Part shown: positions 1 through 11,812 of the stretch, piece by piece | How the letters are laid out: each line of letters starts with the position of its first letter | Numbering within the stretch: position 1 is the stretch's first letter | Source: Cololabis saira | Lineage: Eukaryota; Chordata; Actinopteri; Beloniformes; Belonidae | Assembly (NCBI RefSeq): GCF_033807715.1 | Contig: NC_084601.1 | Location: 19,796,129 to 19,860,128, forward strand | Length of the DNA: 64,000 bases | Direction of reading: 5' to 3' | Position numbers and translations under genes: made by a program | The notes under the pieces: model-generated | Seen by the model: only the letters and a program-made list of their open reading frames with translations | Told to the model about the DNA's origin: nothing | Databases searched by the model: none

Positions 1-45
1 GGGGTGTATCAGTGAATCAGTATACACACACACACACATATGGAC

Positions 46-103
46 ACAAGAGGGCTGGGATAGGCGAGCTGAATGGATGAATGGATGAATGGATGGATGA
101 TTG
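46..103 (+). repeat. SINE/Rex3-type 3' tail remnant
   Basis: A stretch reading GGGCTGGGATAGGCGAGC runs into GGATGAAT/GGAT repeats. It looks like the extreme 3' end of the tRNA-headed SINE seen complete at 3088-3464 (AGCTGGGATAGGC followed by a GGAT tail). The 5' part is missing or lies outside the window. A short CA tract (28-38) precedes it. Confidence 0.4.
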
Positions 104-1540
104 TATTAGATTAACTTGAATTGAAGCATGTCAACTCTGCCATCTCTGTAACGTAAAGAGCAGAACATACCAGGTAGGTTATCCTCTTTTTCTACCTTCT
201 AGTCCTTCTAGCTAGTCCTCGTAGCTTGTTACTGCTTCTCTTTTTATCTGTTTCTTCACAGCATGTGCATGGAGGAGTGAAGCCAAGCGGTCTACTCTTC
301 AGCGCTGTAATGCCAGTGAACCCTCTGGAGTGGGTGACATTTCAGTCCACTGCCTGAGTAGTTTTCTTTTCATTCTCCAATTTCTTCCACATCCTGCCTT
401 ATTTCTTTCTTGTCTTCAACAGTTTTCCTCTTCCATTCCCTACGTCTTCCCGCCCCATCCAACCTAATTGAATGTCTGATTCAGCTGTGCTGATTAACCA
501 CTCCTGTGATGATTGCTCCTGCTCAGCGTTATGGCCATTTTCTCGCACTACATTAAACGAGTGTATCGATTTTGTCAAAATGTATCGTTTTATCTGTGGC
601 GTCGGGTCATTGCTCCATTGCGTGACTCAGTTTCAGAAAAGCCTTAGCTGTACAACAGTTGGCCTCACGCCTGGCACTAGAATATGTTGGTATACAGCTG
701 AATTCACAGGTGATTTCATGTCTGCAAGGTGCTCAGGTCCTAAGGCTGCAGAACAAACTCATGTCGTCACCCTTCTGTCTTTGAGCCTGACAAAGACCAC
801 TGTGCCAATGGGATCCTAATAATCTGAAGAGCAAGAAAAATAATGACTCAAAATTCAACATGTAGTTATATCAATTGTTGGTAACACACTTTGGTGGTGG
901 TGTGTAGCCCCCCATGAGCTCATCAACACATTTTCAAGAGTGTGATAAGAGAACACAAGACTGAGGTGGTAAGTGGGTCTGCAAACTAACCATCTACAAA
1001 TCTGATATCACCTGATGGCGTATGTTGGAATAATCCAAATTCACAGAGGCCCCAATCCACATCCCACAGGGACCAAAGCTTCTGTTGCTGGTACCAGATG
1101 CTCAAGGACACGTTCTGATGCTCTCTTTCTAGACACTACTTGACAGAGCCCTTTTGGTTGCATACCCAGGACCTGCTAACTATTAAAGGAGCTTGAGGCC
1201 GGATTGTGGCAGGAGTTATGAAAAAAATCTGTATACATTTTAAGTTTTCTAGTAATAATGTCAGATGAAGCGTTCCAAACCCAAAAGAATGAGCCCTCTA
1301 GTGTATCTCTCCTTTGCCTTGAACAGGCTGTGTGCTGCAAAATGTGCTGCAATTCGGTCCCGAATTTCCCGCGCTGGGCTGCGGATGTGACGTCACATGA
1401 CACTGCATGTGCGTTCTCCCCGTTCTCCCGTGCCGGCTTCACTGTTGGCTGCAGTACCCCCAACGGCCGTCGTGGTGAAGGGTGGTGCTAGAGAGTCTCA
1501 TTTCTTAAAAGGAGCCTCAAGCTCCTTTAAGTGTTGTAAC
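104..1540. other. intergenic, no gene recognised
   Basis: Mixed-composition sequence without a convincing coding region; the open frames are short and match no protein family I know. A stretch of about 27 bases near 727 (GCTCAGGTCCTAAGGCTGCA) recurs with small changes near 9022. Confidence 0.6.
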
Positions 1541-1622
1541 CAGGGGTGGACTGGCCATCGGGCATACCGGGCATTTGCCCGGTGGGCCGATGGGGATTTT
1601 GGGCCGGGCCGGGCCAAAAAAA

Positions 1623-1674
<52 letters not shown>

Positions 1675-1775
1675 GGCCCAAAAAATCGGCCCATTTGATT
1701 TTGTTTTTTACCTGACAACAACTGGTACCACTGGCCGATTGGTTATGATGAGTTAGATTGGTTATGGGCTGGAGT

Positions 1776-2340
1776 CAGGGCCGCCCCAAGGGGCCTCGCG
1801 CCCCAAGGGGCCTCGCGCCCCCAAGGGGCCTCGCTCCCCCAAGGGGCCTCACGCCCCAAGGGGCCTCGCGCCCCAAGGGGCCTCACGCTATGGGCCGTTT
1901 TTTTTTTTTTTTTTAATTATTTTTTTTTTTGTTTTTTTTTTTGTTTTTGTCCTTATAAATATCAACAGTCACGTTCCATTACAATGATGCGCGTGTCTGT
2001 TGTTCAACACAACTGATCAGACCAAGCGCAGACACAAGCTGCTCTGATCCAGACAGGTGGAGTGTGGAACAAACTGTCACACAATGTCGAGAGAACGAGA
2101 CAGAGTTTAATGTCTCTCTGAAAGGCTCGTTTGATAAATTTGTTACAAAAATCACCGATCCGACCGGGTCTCAAGCAGCCGCGGGGCCCCGCGTCGAGGC
2201 AAGCCCAGATGATGATGAGGCAGGGGAAGGTATCCAGTATTTTGCTAATTGGAGAGTTAAAATTGCGCATATAGACACCCGATCCGACCCGAAAAACCCA
2301 AAAAATTTTGCGCGCGCTCGCTACGCTCACGCGCGACAAT
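1776..2340 (+). mobile_element. second hAT element, truncated, nested
   Basis: It begins CAGGGCCGCCCCAAGGGG and its interior matches, in opposite orientation, the complete element at 40259-40889. Both encode a fragment containing FDKFVTKITDPTGSQAA and QYFANWRVKIAHIDT. Here the fragment is read on the plus strand at about 2085-2320 and has lost the segment between MSRERDR and the FN(V/A)SLKG stretch. The right terminus and its target duplication are absent. I infer a degraded transposase N-terminal region. Confidence 0.65.
1783..1888. repeat. 17-bp GC-rich minisatellite inside hAT element
   Basis: Six head-to-tail copies of a unit near CCCCAAGGGGCCTCGCG. Each unit holds the palindrome CCCCAAGGGG. 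The related element at 40259-40889 has only one such motif at the matching end (ACCCCTTGCGGCGG), so the array grew after this copy diverged. Confidence 0.85.
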
Positions 2341-2671
2341 AATAATGTTCAAATATGATGATATCAGCCTGAAAATCACAGGACTTATCTGTGGTGGTGA
2401 AAGAAGTCAGCAGTATGAATGAAGATGTGTGCCATACAAGTTTGCTGGTCTACTCAGAAACAGTACTAAGTACATCTATAACGGGACTGTGGGGGATGGT
2501 GTAGGTTTAGGTTTATTAGACAAGAACATTCACACCAACAAGACAGTGTATAAGCGGTGTCACAAGAACGTTTGTTTTCATTCATAGGCTTCATTTTCTT
2601 TCCATCAATACCTGGTGGGCCGGTCTAGGCTCAAAATGCCCGGGCCGATTTTTTGTCCCAGTCCAGCCCTG

Positions 2672-3087
2672 GTTGTAACCATAATGTTGTCACGGCTGAT
2701 CAGGGTAAAGATTCATGAACAGGGAAGTAAAAGCATAATGGTTCCACATGCATGAGCTATATTATCAGCATGGACATTCAAGTGTTTGTGTGTGGAAACT
2801 TCTTTTTAAAAGGGATCTCATTGGATTTTTTGCAGCTATTTCTTGCACAGTTCTAATGCAACCTATTGACGCCTGCTGTTAAAACCCATGGTGATGAAGT
2901 TCTTAGAGAAGTGATCTCTTCTGCCCACATCTTCAAGTGTATGCACTATTGTTCGTACTCACTTTTGCTTTCTCAAACTGTAATGTCAATTCTCATTTCT
3001 ACTTAAGGCCTTTGAAACAAATGTTTCTGGTCTTTTGAACTAATTTTTCAACAGTTATTTATTTTTTACAACGTATGACATTAACAA
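2672..3087. other. intergenic, nothing recognised
   Basis: AT-rich sequence between a hAT element and a SINE. No coding potential or repeat family identified. Confidence 0.5.
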
Positions 3088-3464
3088 GGCAGCACGGTGG
3101 CTTGGTGGTTAGTACTGTTGCCTCAAAGCAAGAAGGTCCCCGGTTCGACTCCCAGGCCCAGCAGGGTCTTTCTGTGTGGAGTTTGCATGTTCTCCCGATG
3201 CTTGCGTGGGTTTTCTCCGGGTACTCCGGTTTCCTCCCACAGTCCAAAAACATGCATGCTAGGTTAATTGGTGATTCTAAATTGCCCGTAGGTGTGAGTG
3301 TGAGTGTGTCTGGTTGTTTGTCTGTATATGTGGCCCTGCGATGGACTGGCGACCTGTCCAGGGTGTAACCCCTGCCTCTCACCTGAAAATAGCTGGGATA
3401 GGCTCCAGCAGACCCCCGTGACCCTGCAAAGGATAAAGCAGATATAGATAATGGATGGATGGAT
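3088..3464 (+). mobile_element. tRNA-headed SINE, full length
   Basis: The head is tRNA-like, with an A-box region near GGTGGCTTGGTGGTTAGTAC and a B-box GGTTCGACTCC. The body holds the teleost motifs GTGTGGAGTTTGCATGTTCT, CCTCCCACAGTCCAAAAACA and GCGATGGACTGGCGACCTG. The 3' end, GGATAAAGCAG then GGAT repeats, resembles the Rex3 end (GGATAAGCGG) at 23170-23202. A target duplication GACATTAACAA (3077-3087) / GATATTAACAA (3465-3475) brackets it. It is not a functional tRNA gene. Confidence 0.85.
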
Positions 3465-3739
3465 GATATTAACAATACTAACAATCATAGCCATTTTTTT
3501 TCTGTTTTCAAATCAGTTTTCCCAAAGCTCTCCAGTTCCACCTACCTCCTAGAATCCTGTTGAAAAATGTTACCAAAATGCTTCACAAAACAAAGATAAA
3601 ACACAATACACAATACATGATAAAATACAATTTAATCTTCATATTATTATTATTATTATTATTCATAATGTAACAACACCCTTAAACTGAAACTTAAAAA
3701 TAATAAAAATAATAAAAACTGTGGGGAGAAAACACTCAA

Positions 3740-4730
3740 ACTGCATTAAAAGCCAAGGAGAGTCTTCAAAAGAGATTTGAAAGTCCTAATGTGGGAGCAG
3801 ACCTCTTAAGTGATAGAAGCTCTGCTCCATCATTTAGGTTTATTTTTAATTTTGTTCCTTGGACCTTTTAAAAGCAACTGATAAGATGCTCTTAATAGTC
3901 TGGCTGGAGCATTAGCAAAAAGTAGCTCGGTCAATATGAAGGTGCCAGCCTATTTATAGCTTAAAAGGCGATAATAAAATGTAAAAATCAATTCTAACCT
4001 TAACAGAAAGCCAACGGAGAGAACCCAGCGCAGGTGTGATGTGTGATCCCTTTCGCTCTCATCAGTTGAAAGTTGAGCAGCTGAATTTTGCAACAGCTGC
4101 AGGCATTTGATCAATGTGTGGTCCATGAACCACATAAAAACCCTTGCAGAGGTCAAGGTGGGATTTTTTTAATGTGTGTATCACTATCTCCAGATCCTAA
4201 GAAGGGAGGTACGCCTTGACTTTAGCTGTTAGCCTCAGCTGAAAGTAGCTTGGCTGGACTACAGAGGAAATCTGTTTATCACATTTAAAAGCATCATCAA
4301 ACTGTATGCCACGAGTTTTACCAGAGGAATGCACCTGAGAAGAGAGAGGGTCAAAAGACCTTACATCCAGCGGCTCAGAGGGACACAACACAATCACATC
4401 TTTTTTCCCTTAATTTAGGGTTTAAGAATTTAAAGACAACAAGGATTTAATCTCTTTTAGACGGTCAAACAAGAGGCTGCAGTCGACCCATACTTTTTAC
4501 ATTTTAAGGATTCGTATATCATTGACACTGCAGTTAAACAAGCAATTATGTGTCTTACAAATAGACCCCACGAGCAACATACATAATAAAAAGGACAGGG
4601 CCTAAAACAGAAACCTGTGGAACACCACACATGAGTGAAAGTGTTGCAGATGAATAATCCACCAGATTTACAGAAAAATTCCTGCTTTAATAAGAATGAA
4701 ATCACATTGATGGAGGTCATTTGATCCCCA
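3740..4730 (-). mobile_element. degenerate L2-type LINE reverse transcriptase remnant
   Basis: On the minus strand, conserved non-LTR reverse transcriptase blocks appear in the right order but in broken frames. There is a decayed PQGSVLGP-like block near 4620, then LQLLQNSAAQLSTDESERD near 4100 and a LHWLP-like region near 4030 (usual family form LQxxQNAAARxxT...RDHITPxLxxLHWLP). A decayed SLLKTLLG C-terminal block lies near 3760. The frames are disrupted throughout, so the copy is old. A short TAT microsatellite (3643-3663) lies just beyond it. Confidence 0.65.
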
Positions 4731-4777
4731 CATTATTATCCAAATGTGTCAACAGAATTGTATGGTCTGCAGCAGTA

Positions 4778-5452
4778 CTCGAGTTGTAAAAAAAAATCAG
4801 GGGGGATGGTGGATTTTTCTTATATGGGGACAGATAATTTGTGCTGATTAAAAATAATATAATATATTACAAATATTAGCACCGACCAAAACACCTGCAG
4901 AAATAGTGCAGGAATGACATAGCAGCAGTTAAATGCAGCCTTCTGTAAGCTTTAAATATCCATTGGGCTTACATCAAATACATCAAAACACAACAATAAA
5001 AACAGTTTTCTGAACTTATCAATATGATTCTGTCCTTCACAGGATAAGTAAAATGGATCACTGCAAAAACTCAAAATCTTAACAAGAAAATGTGTCTTAT
5101 TTCTAGTTAAAATGTCTCATTTTAGTAAAAAAAAATCTCATTACACTTAAAACAAGACTCATCACTGGAAAAAACAACAATTAAGTAGAAAAATCTGCAC
5201 GTGGAACAAGATTTTATTGCTTATAATGAGAAGATAAATCTGGTCCCATTGGTATTTCAAGTGAAAATTTACTTGAAACAGGTGAAAATTGTCAAATAAG
5301 TTATTTTTCTGGTGATGACTCTAAATGTTGAAATAGCAGTAATACCACATTCATTGATGAAATGACATAAGGGATGGAAAGGGGGGATGATTTTGACCGT
5401 TTTTATTTCAGGGGGGATGCCATCCCCCCTCATCCCCCCTCAACTCGAGTAC
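4778..5452. mobile_element. TIR element flanked by a 15-bp direct repeat
   Basis: The same 15 bases, TGGTCTGCAGCAGTA, occur at 4763-4777 and 5453-5467. Between them the ends are loosely inverted: CTCGAGTTG then GGGGGGATGG on the left, CATCCCCCC then CAACTCGAGTAC on the right. This looks like one insertion with an unusually long target duplication. A second repeat (5059-5335) lies inside. No protein is encoded. Confidence 0.6.
5059..5335 (+). mobile_element. MITE, CACTGCAAAAACT family, half copy
   Basis: It starts CACTGCAAAAACTCAAAATC and shares long blocks (TCTTATTTCTAGTTAAAATG, ACTTGAAACAGGTGA) with the complete copy at 60729-61128. The right inverted end is missing. Confidence 0.7.
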
Positions 5453-5467
5453 TGGTCTGCAGCAGTA

Positions 5468-5797
5468 TTTCTCTGTTCTAGTCCTGAAGTACTAAAGCAC
5501 ACCTGGCTTAAGTTAATGGTTCATTCACAGACTTATGCAGACTTTACTGACAAGAGAAAGAGGGGATCTGGTACTGTATGTGTGTGTGTTTGAAGTGTTA
5601 TAAGGATCAACAGGATATGTATCAAAAGGATTTACAAGAGAATTAAAAAAATCATACAATACCTGCGGTCTATGTCACAACATCGCCAATACACAGAAAG
5701 CTACTCACCCCAACTTTAAATCATGTGTGTGATGAATTAACACAAGCATGAATGGGCTAACTTGCCCATTGACCATCACCGGACACACATATGAGTG
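5468..5797. other. intergenic, nothing recognised
   Basis: Single-copy-looking sequence with a short TG run near 5580. No gene features. Confidence 0.5.
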
Positions 5798-6262
<465 letters not shown>

Positions 6263-6990
6263 TTTTCCCCCTCTTTACTGTTGGGTTGGGTCGTGGGGGC
6301 AGTAGCCTAAGCAGGGAAGTCCAGACTTTCCTCTCCCCAGCCACTTTGTCTATCTCATCTGGGGGGGATCCTAAAGCATTCCCAGGCCAGCCGAGAGACA
6401 TAGTCCCTTCAGTATGTCCTCAATCTTCTCTTTGGTCTCTTCCCAGCGGGATATGCCAGGAAAACCTCACCAGGGAGGCATCCAGGAGACATCTTGACCA
6501 GATGCCCAAGCCACCTCTCTTCTCTCAATGTGGAGGAGCAGCAGCTGTACTCTGAGCCCCTCCCTGGTGACCAAGCTTATCATCCTTTTTTTCTGACTGA
6601 GGATCATGGTTTCAGATTTAGAGGTGCTGCTTCTCATCCCAGCCGCTTCACATTCATCTGCAAACCACCCCAGAGAAAGTTGAAGGTGCTGGCCTGATGT
6701 AGCCAACAGAACCACATCATCTGCAAAAAGCAGAGACCCAATTTCTTAGGTCACCAAAGCGGAAACCCTCTGCTCCTCAGCTGTGCCTAGAAATTCCTTC
6801 AATAAAAGTAATGAACAAAATTGGTGACAAAGGGCAGACTTGGCAGAGGCAAACCCCCACGGGAAACAAGTTTGACTTACAGCAAACAATGTGGACCAAG
6901 CTCTGACACCGGATAGCCCGTATGAGGGAATTTGGCACCTCATACTCCAGGAGAACCCCCCACAGGAGTCCCAGAGGGACACTGCCAAAG
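6263..6990 (-). mobile_element. Rex3 (RTE-clade LINE) 3' fragment, internally deleted
   Basis: The minus strand encodes recognisable Rex3 reverse transcriptase pieces: a CPLSPILFI-like block near 6830, ECEAAGMR near 6640, LLLHIE near 6535, [14 protein letters not shown] near 6390 and a [14 protein letters not shown]-terminus near 6300. The segment between the ETMIL block and the VTREGL block is deleted. The 3' end continues directly into the tetranucleotide array on its left. The frames are broken, so the copy is inactive. Confidence 0.85.
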
Positions 6991-7740
6991 CCTTTGTTGG
7001 GTTATATATTTTTGTATTTCATTGCTGAAAACTACATACAGTGATGTGCCTTTTATTGAGTGGGATGACCTGAAGAAGAAAGACAAGGTCAGAAGTACTC
7101 AGGTATGTGGTATGATGAGCTGATACAAAGGTCAGGTTAACAGAAGACAACTCCAGATTGAACATACACATAGCAGGGCTTGTATTGCAAGACTAACAGC
7201 ATGAAGAGGTAAATTCATACCTAGAACAGAGCTGCTTGCAAGGGGAAACCAGTCAGAATCAGTTATGTCATTACAGGGGACAATGCAAATGGTATGAACG
7301 ACTGATTTACAGAAAACTGTTTTTCCACTGTGGTCAGGTAAAAAGGTATTGTATATTGAAAGACGGAGTAGGTGTGTTCACTTCCAGAACAATGAAGTAA
7401 AAGAAGAAGAAGACGGGATGAGCCAGAAGCCAACGAAGAGAGAACTGAGCCTAAACCATGATCACTCCCCAACAGTTTAGTCTTGTCACATAATTTTATT
7501 ATAATCTCTTCCCAGGCATCATACAGTATAAGACTGGTGTGTATTTCTTTGTTCTGGATCCACATCTGGGAGGTTGGGATCCAATTAATAACTTGCTGGT
7601 GTTACTAGTGTAAGCCATACAGTCGTGGATCCTTATAAATAAGCTTGCCTTTAAAGCTCAAATAAATTGTAAACCTGAGGAATATTCTTAATCATATCAT
7701 CCCGGCTGCACAAGTCATGGATGTATTATAGAACTGGATG
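6991..7740. other. intergenic, nothing recognised
   Basis: No coding region or known repeat identified. Confidence 0.5.
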
Positions 7741-8420
7741 GTACACCGAAAATGGCCGCCCATTCATTTCAATGCATTTTGCTCAGCCAGCGCATATGCC
7801 GAAAACATTTCTGACTTCCGGGTTTACTTCCGCGTTTACGGGCCCATAGAGCATGCGCAGTTGAGTCACCTCCCATGATGCTCTGGGGCCTCCCATCATG
7901 CCCCGGGGCAATGACGCGAATATTAATATAATATGTATTAATATAATATATTAATTAATGTATATTATTACATGTATAGTATTACATATATTATTAATGT
8001 ATTAATATAATATAATTACATAATATATATTAATATAATACATCCGTGGAATGCACAGACACGGCTGTGACGTCAGCCGTGACGTCACGCCCAGAAAAAA
8101 ACTTTTCTTTGACTTTTCTGGCCGTTATAAAACATTTTTGACGGATATAAAGTCCATGACTTAAAAATATAGAATACAAAGATTAGTAATTGCGATTACA
8201 GCTGGAGGTGTCCTGTGAACAGTTTTAGAGGCTTCTCTTTTACTATTGCGGTCTATGGGGAAAAAAGCTTTCTGGGCCCCATGGGATTTTTTGTTGCAGT
8301 ACCGCGGCTGGCCACTGGGAAAAATCGGCGTGCCTTCTGAGCGCGAGATTCGGGGGCTGGCACAAGTACATGTAGACTAGCTCATGACCCCTAGCTGGGG
8401 GGAATGATCAAAATGGGATT
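7741..8420. repeat. probable decayed repeat with AT-rich core
   Basis: An AT-only core of TTAATATAATA-like repeats (7917-8042) is surrounded by GC-richer sequence with the duplicated motif CCTCCCATGATGC / CCTCCCATCATGC (7869, 7890). This looks like an old transposon, but I see no clear termini. Confidence 0.35.
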
Positions 8421-8523
8421 CAGCATCCTGGACATTCATCAAGGACATTTTGGCCTGTGATGGGAACTGAAGATTGATTTGGAGATCTTCCGGTTGGAGA
8501 GCAACCGACAATTATTACATTTG

Positions 8524-8620
8524 TTTTCCATACTCGCTTTGGTCCTGTTTGGGCTCACAGGGGTCTGCTGGAGCCCATCCCAGCTGTCACCTGGACAAGC
8601 TCACCTGGAGATAATAGTAT
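8524..8620 (-). mobile_element. SINE 3' fragment
   Basis: The minus strand reads GACAGCTGGGATGGGCTCCA then GCAGACCCCTGTGAG, matching the 3' third of the SINE at 3088-3464. The tRNA-like head is absent. Confidence 0.6.
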
Positions 8621-10744
8621 GATAAATAAATAGGGGGTTATTATTAGATAAACACAGTGTTTTTGTGCATGCAGGCTGTCAGTCATGATGGATACATGTT
8701 CCCATTCTTCTGAGTTAGTGGAAATGTGCAGCCATGACGAAGTAAAGTACCCCTTCTCATATTTCTAAGATTGTAGATATCAGGACATTATTTTGGAAAA
8801 AAACAAAAACAAACAACATTTGGGTTCATTTGTTCATACACAGATGCTTAAAGGTCGTGCTACATTTGAGTTGGACTGATGGATGGACTTTGAGTCTTTG
8901 CAACATTCTCAGTTCTTTTCATTTCCATTCTGTTGTAGATTTGCTGCTGTGCTGGATACCTGTGTTATTTTGTGTGACCCAAGAGAAAAGTTCAAGGGTG
9001 ACTCGGCATCTCTCCAAGGCGCTCAGGTCCTAAAGCTGCAGAGAAAAAAACTAAAAAAATGAGGTGTCCTGAGATGTAACACTATTGGTTACTATTCAGT
9101 GTCTCTGCACACAAGTACCTCTGAAAATGTATGGACAACGACTGACTCCATCCATGTCCGCATACAGAGTAGAAAGTGCTCAAAAAACATGAGTTTTTGT
9201 TTCCAGGAACAACTTTTGGTGTTATTTTTAAATACACAGATCAGTTCATCAGTTTGGGTAAATACCAAATTAAACTTCAGGCATTTGACAGGTGGGTGCC
9301 TCACAAGTACTTTGGGTTTTATATGAACGGCAATAAAAACTTGTCTTTAAACTGAATACTTGAATGAGTGTGAACAAATTGTCAAACTGCAATTACAAGA
9401 TAGAGCTATAACACTGTAGGTTTAATCACAGCTACGCAAAGGTGATCAGGGTTTTGCGACATTCATCTTAAAGCTCTAAAATGAAGGTCTTGAATACTTT
9501 ACATCATGAACTCAAAACCAACCACATCAAAAAGCTGCTGAACTGAGCAGGGTGAATATACTGTGTCCAGTTTCTCCTGTGGAAATATCAGCAGAGGAGA
9601 GTCATGCTCTCTGTGTCAATACCCTTGTGAATGTAAATTACCCTGCCTCCTTAGGCCAGCAGCGGTCCAAATATTTATTTAATAAGCAGGAGAGATAGCA
9701 GGAAGACAGAGAGAATGACTGATGAGAGGACTCACACATCATAATAACCCTTGACAGGCCGATAGCAGTATGACATTAAGTGTGATGCATTTACAACTGC
9801 TCAGTGTTGATCATTGTGCCTCGTGAAGCTGTGAGGCTGTGGCCCGGGAGAAATGGCCGTGAATCTGTTTCATTGTCATGTCAAATGTGCATCAAATCCG
9901 TTACCATCAAATTTCAGCAGTAACAGAGGCGGCGGACGAACTTGTGATGAATTCATGATCTGCCTGGTCTGGGGTCCACATCTGTTTTTCTCCCAGTATG
10001 GGTGTGCTTTCTGATTATGCTGAAACATATGCTGCCTTCTTGGTTAACTTGAAAAAAACCGGCCCGTCTGATCTAATTAGGCCTGCACTGACTCAGCAGA
10101 GGCAACATGCCTGAAGCTGGATGCAGATACAAGCACACACAATGAGACATGAGCCGCGGGTTTGATACCAAAATAAAAAGGTACATGACACTTCAGTTCA
10201 AAGGCATCTGGACAATGAAAGAGTTTTTTATGTGTTTGCCTTGGTTCACAACCACCATGGATTTTAAATAAAACAACCAACATATGATCAAAGTGTCAAC
10301 TTTCAGCCTTAATTTAAGAGGTTTCACAAAAATATGAGATTTAACCTAAAGTAATTAGAGCCATTTTATTGTCAGAGGATCAATAGTATGGACAAGCAGT
10401 AATTCTTCAGGTGTGGTCCATTTCCTAGTTACCTCAAGACACATCAAGTAAATAAAAGGTCTGGTACCAGCGACTGAGTTGGTATCTGGCAACTGTTGGA
10501 CTGGAGCTACCATCCACGGGGATGTCAATGCAACATGACAGATGTAACATCAGACTGAGTCTGACGGCGAGAAAGCAAATCCTCAGAGGTGCCCAAATAT
10601 TCTTGAAGAGAAAGAAAACATTTTTATTGTCCAAACAACTGAGCAACGAACTGTGTTCGTCGTGGTTCCTGCTGCCGCTCCAGATAAACCATGGAACAAA
10701 AACCTGCCCTCTCGCCCACTGCTACTCAAGCAATGGGGATCATT
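8621..10744. other. intergenic, low repeat content
   Basis: About 2 kb without recognisable transposon ends or coding regions. The part at 9560-10060 is balanced in composition and free of simple repeats, so it is a reasonable place to look for conserved non-coding sequence. Confidence 0.45.
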
Positions 10745-10758
10745 AGCATGGATCTTTT

Positions 10759-11034
10759 CCATCCATCCATTTTCTATACCCGTTTTATCCTTCCCAGGAT
10801 CACGAGGGTCACACACACACTCACACCTATGGGCAATTTAGAATCATCGATTAAACTACTATGCATGTTTTTGGACTGTGGGAGGAAGCCGGAGTACCTG
10901 GAGGGAACCCACACAAGCACGGGGAGAACATGCAAACTCCACACAGAAATGCCCTGCCGGGCCAGGGAGTCGAACCGGGAACCTTCTCGCTGTGAGGCAA
11001 CAGTGCTAACCACTAAGCCTGGGCCGTGCTGCCC
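10759..11034 (-). mobile_element. tRNA-headed SINE, internally deleted
   Basis: The reverse complement of the family at 3088-3464: head GGCAGCACGGCCC...GGCTTAGTGGTTAGCACTG on the right, GGAT tail on the left. The block between the ATTGCCCATAGGTGTGAGTG region and the GGATAA end is deleted. Flanks are AGCATGGATCTTTT (10745-10758) and AGCATGGATGTTTT (11035-11048), a 14-base duplication with one mismatch. Confidence 0.85.
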
Positions 11035-11048
11035 AGCATGGATGTTTT

Positions 11049-11489
11049 AAATAAATTACATATATGGATTAGTCTTTTTTTTTTGCTGATTTCTTCAACA
11101 TTTTCCTCTTAGATAACTGAATCCTGCACAGTTCCACTAATCTGCCGAGAACTGTCTTCTGCACAAGCAGCCGTCGGTGTTCTGATTGTGCAATCAGTTT
11201 CCTGACACCTTTTTTTCCAAATTTCCAGTGTTGAATCAGTGCATTGATGGATTGTGGTGGGTTTGTGCGTCAGTAATATGTTGTAAAATTACTCTCATTT
11301 ACATAACCGCACCATCTGGATGCAACAGTTTAACGCTGCGTTGTTTCCGACTCAAAATGCTTTGAAGGATAGCTTTTTATCGCATTAGTGGGTCTCCGAG
11401 GTGACCGAAATGACATTTTGGACACATTTCAGTTATTATGTAGGGGCTACATTCGGCTTGCTAAAAACAACAGCTTTTTGAATGACCGC
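11049..11489. other. intergenic, nothing recognised
   Basis: No gene or repeat identified ahead of the LTR. Confidence 0.5.
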
Positions 11490-11736
11490 TGTGGCAGGGT
11501 GGAGGAGCTGCAGCCACTCAGGCTGATTAGGGCACAGGTGGGCCCAATCAGCCTCTCCACTCTGCCAGCCTTCATAAGGCATGGCTGCCCAGCAGCAAAG
11601 GGGTCGGAGGAGCTGCTGTCATGCTGTGTGCTTTTGCACTGGGTTGGGGTGTTTTGTGTGACAAATAAAGGGTCTGCACGAAGCTCTGTGTCTCTCCATC
11701 CTTCGGTCGGGCCCCCGTGGCACGCACCCTGCCACA
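11490..11736 (+). repeat. long terminal repeat (Ty3/Gypsy-like)
   Basis: The 247-bp sequence starts TG and ends CA, with a 12-base inverted terminal repeat TGTGGCAGGGTG / CACCCTGCCACA. It has a poly(A) signal AATAAA at 11664-11669, and a tRNA primer-binding site lies two bases past its end. No second LTR is present downstream, so this is the 5' LTR of a truncated element. The assignment to Ty3/Gypsy is an inference. Confidence 0.75.
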
Positions 11737-11738
11737 TC

Positions 11739-11756
11739 TGGCTCCCAACGTGGGGC
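11739..11756 (+). promoter_or_regulatory. retrotransposon primer-binding site (tRNA-Lys type)
   Basis: TGGCTCCCAACGTGGGGC follows the LTR by two bases. It matches the complement of the 3' end of tRNA-Lys(CUU) (TGGCGCCCAACGTGGGGC) with one mismatch, G to T at position 5. Such a site marks where reverse transcription starts. Confidence 0.75.
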
Positions 11757-11812
11757 TTCGAGGGACAGACGGAGAGAGGCATGGAGCGGCCCTGGACGCG
11801 CTCGCCCAGGCC

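Larger units (their letters stand above)
1541..2671. mobile_element. hAT-type DNA transposon, non-autonomous, composite
   Basis: The ends are inverted repeats, CAGGGGTGGACTGGCC on the left and CCAGTCCAGCCCTG on the right. They are flanked by a perfect 8-base duplication GTTGTAAC (1533-1540 and 2672-2679). An 8-bp duplication with CAGGG-type ends is the signature of the hAT superfamily. The interior has a poly(T) run (1627-1669), a 17-bp minisatellite and part of a second hAT element (from 1776). No complete transposase frame remains. Confidence 0.88.

Noticed and set aside
1783..1888. CRISPR-like array
   Set aside because: The units are contiguous with no unique spacers, and they lie inside a transposon in a vertebrate genome.
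3088..3165. tRNA gene
   Set aside because: The A- and B-box-like sequences belong to the head of a SINE with a 300-bp body and a target duplication. A tRNA fold and anticodon arm are not evident.
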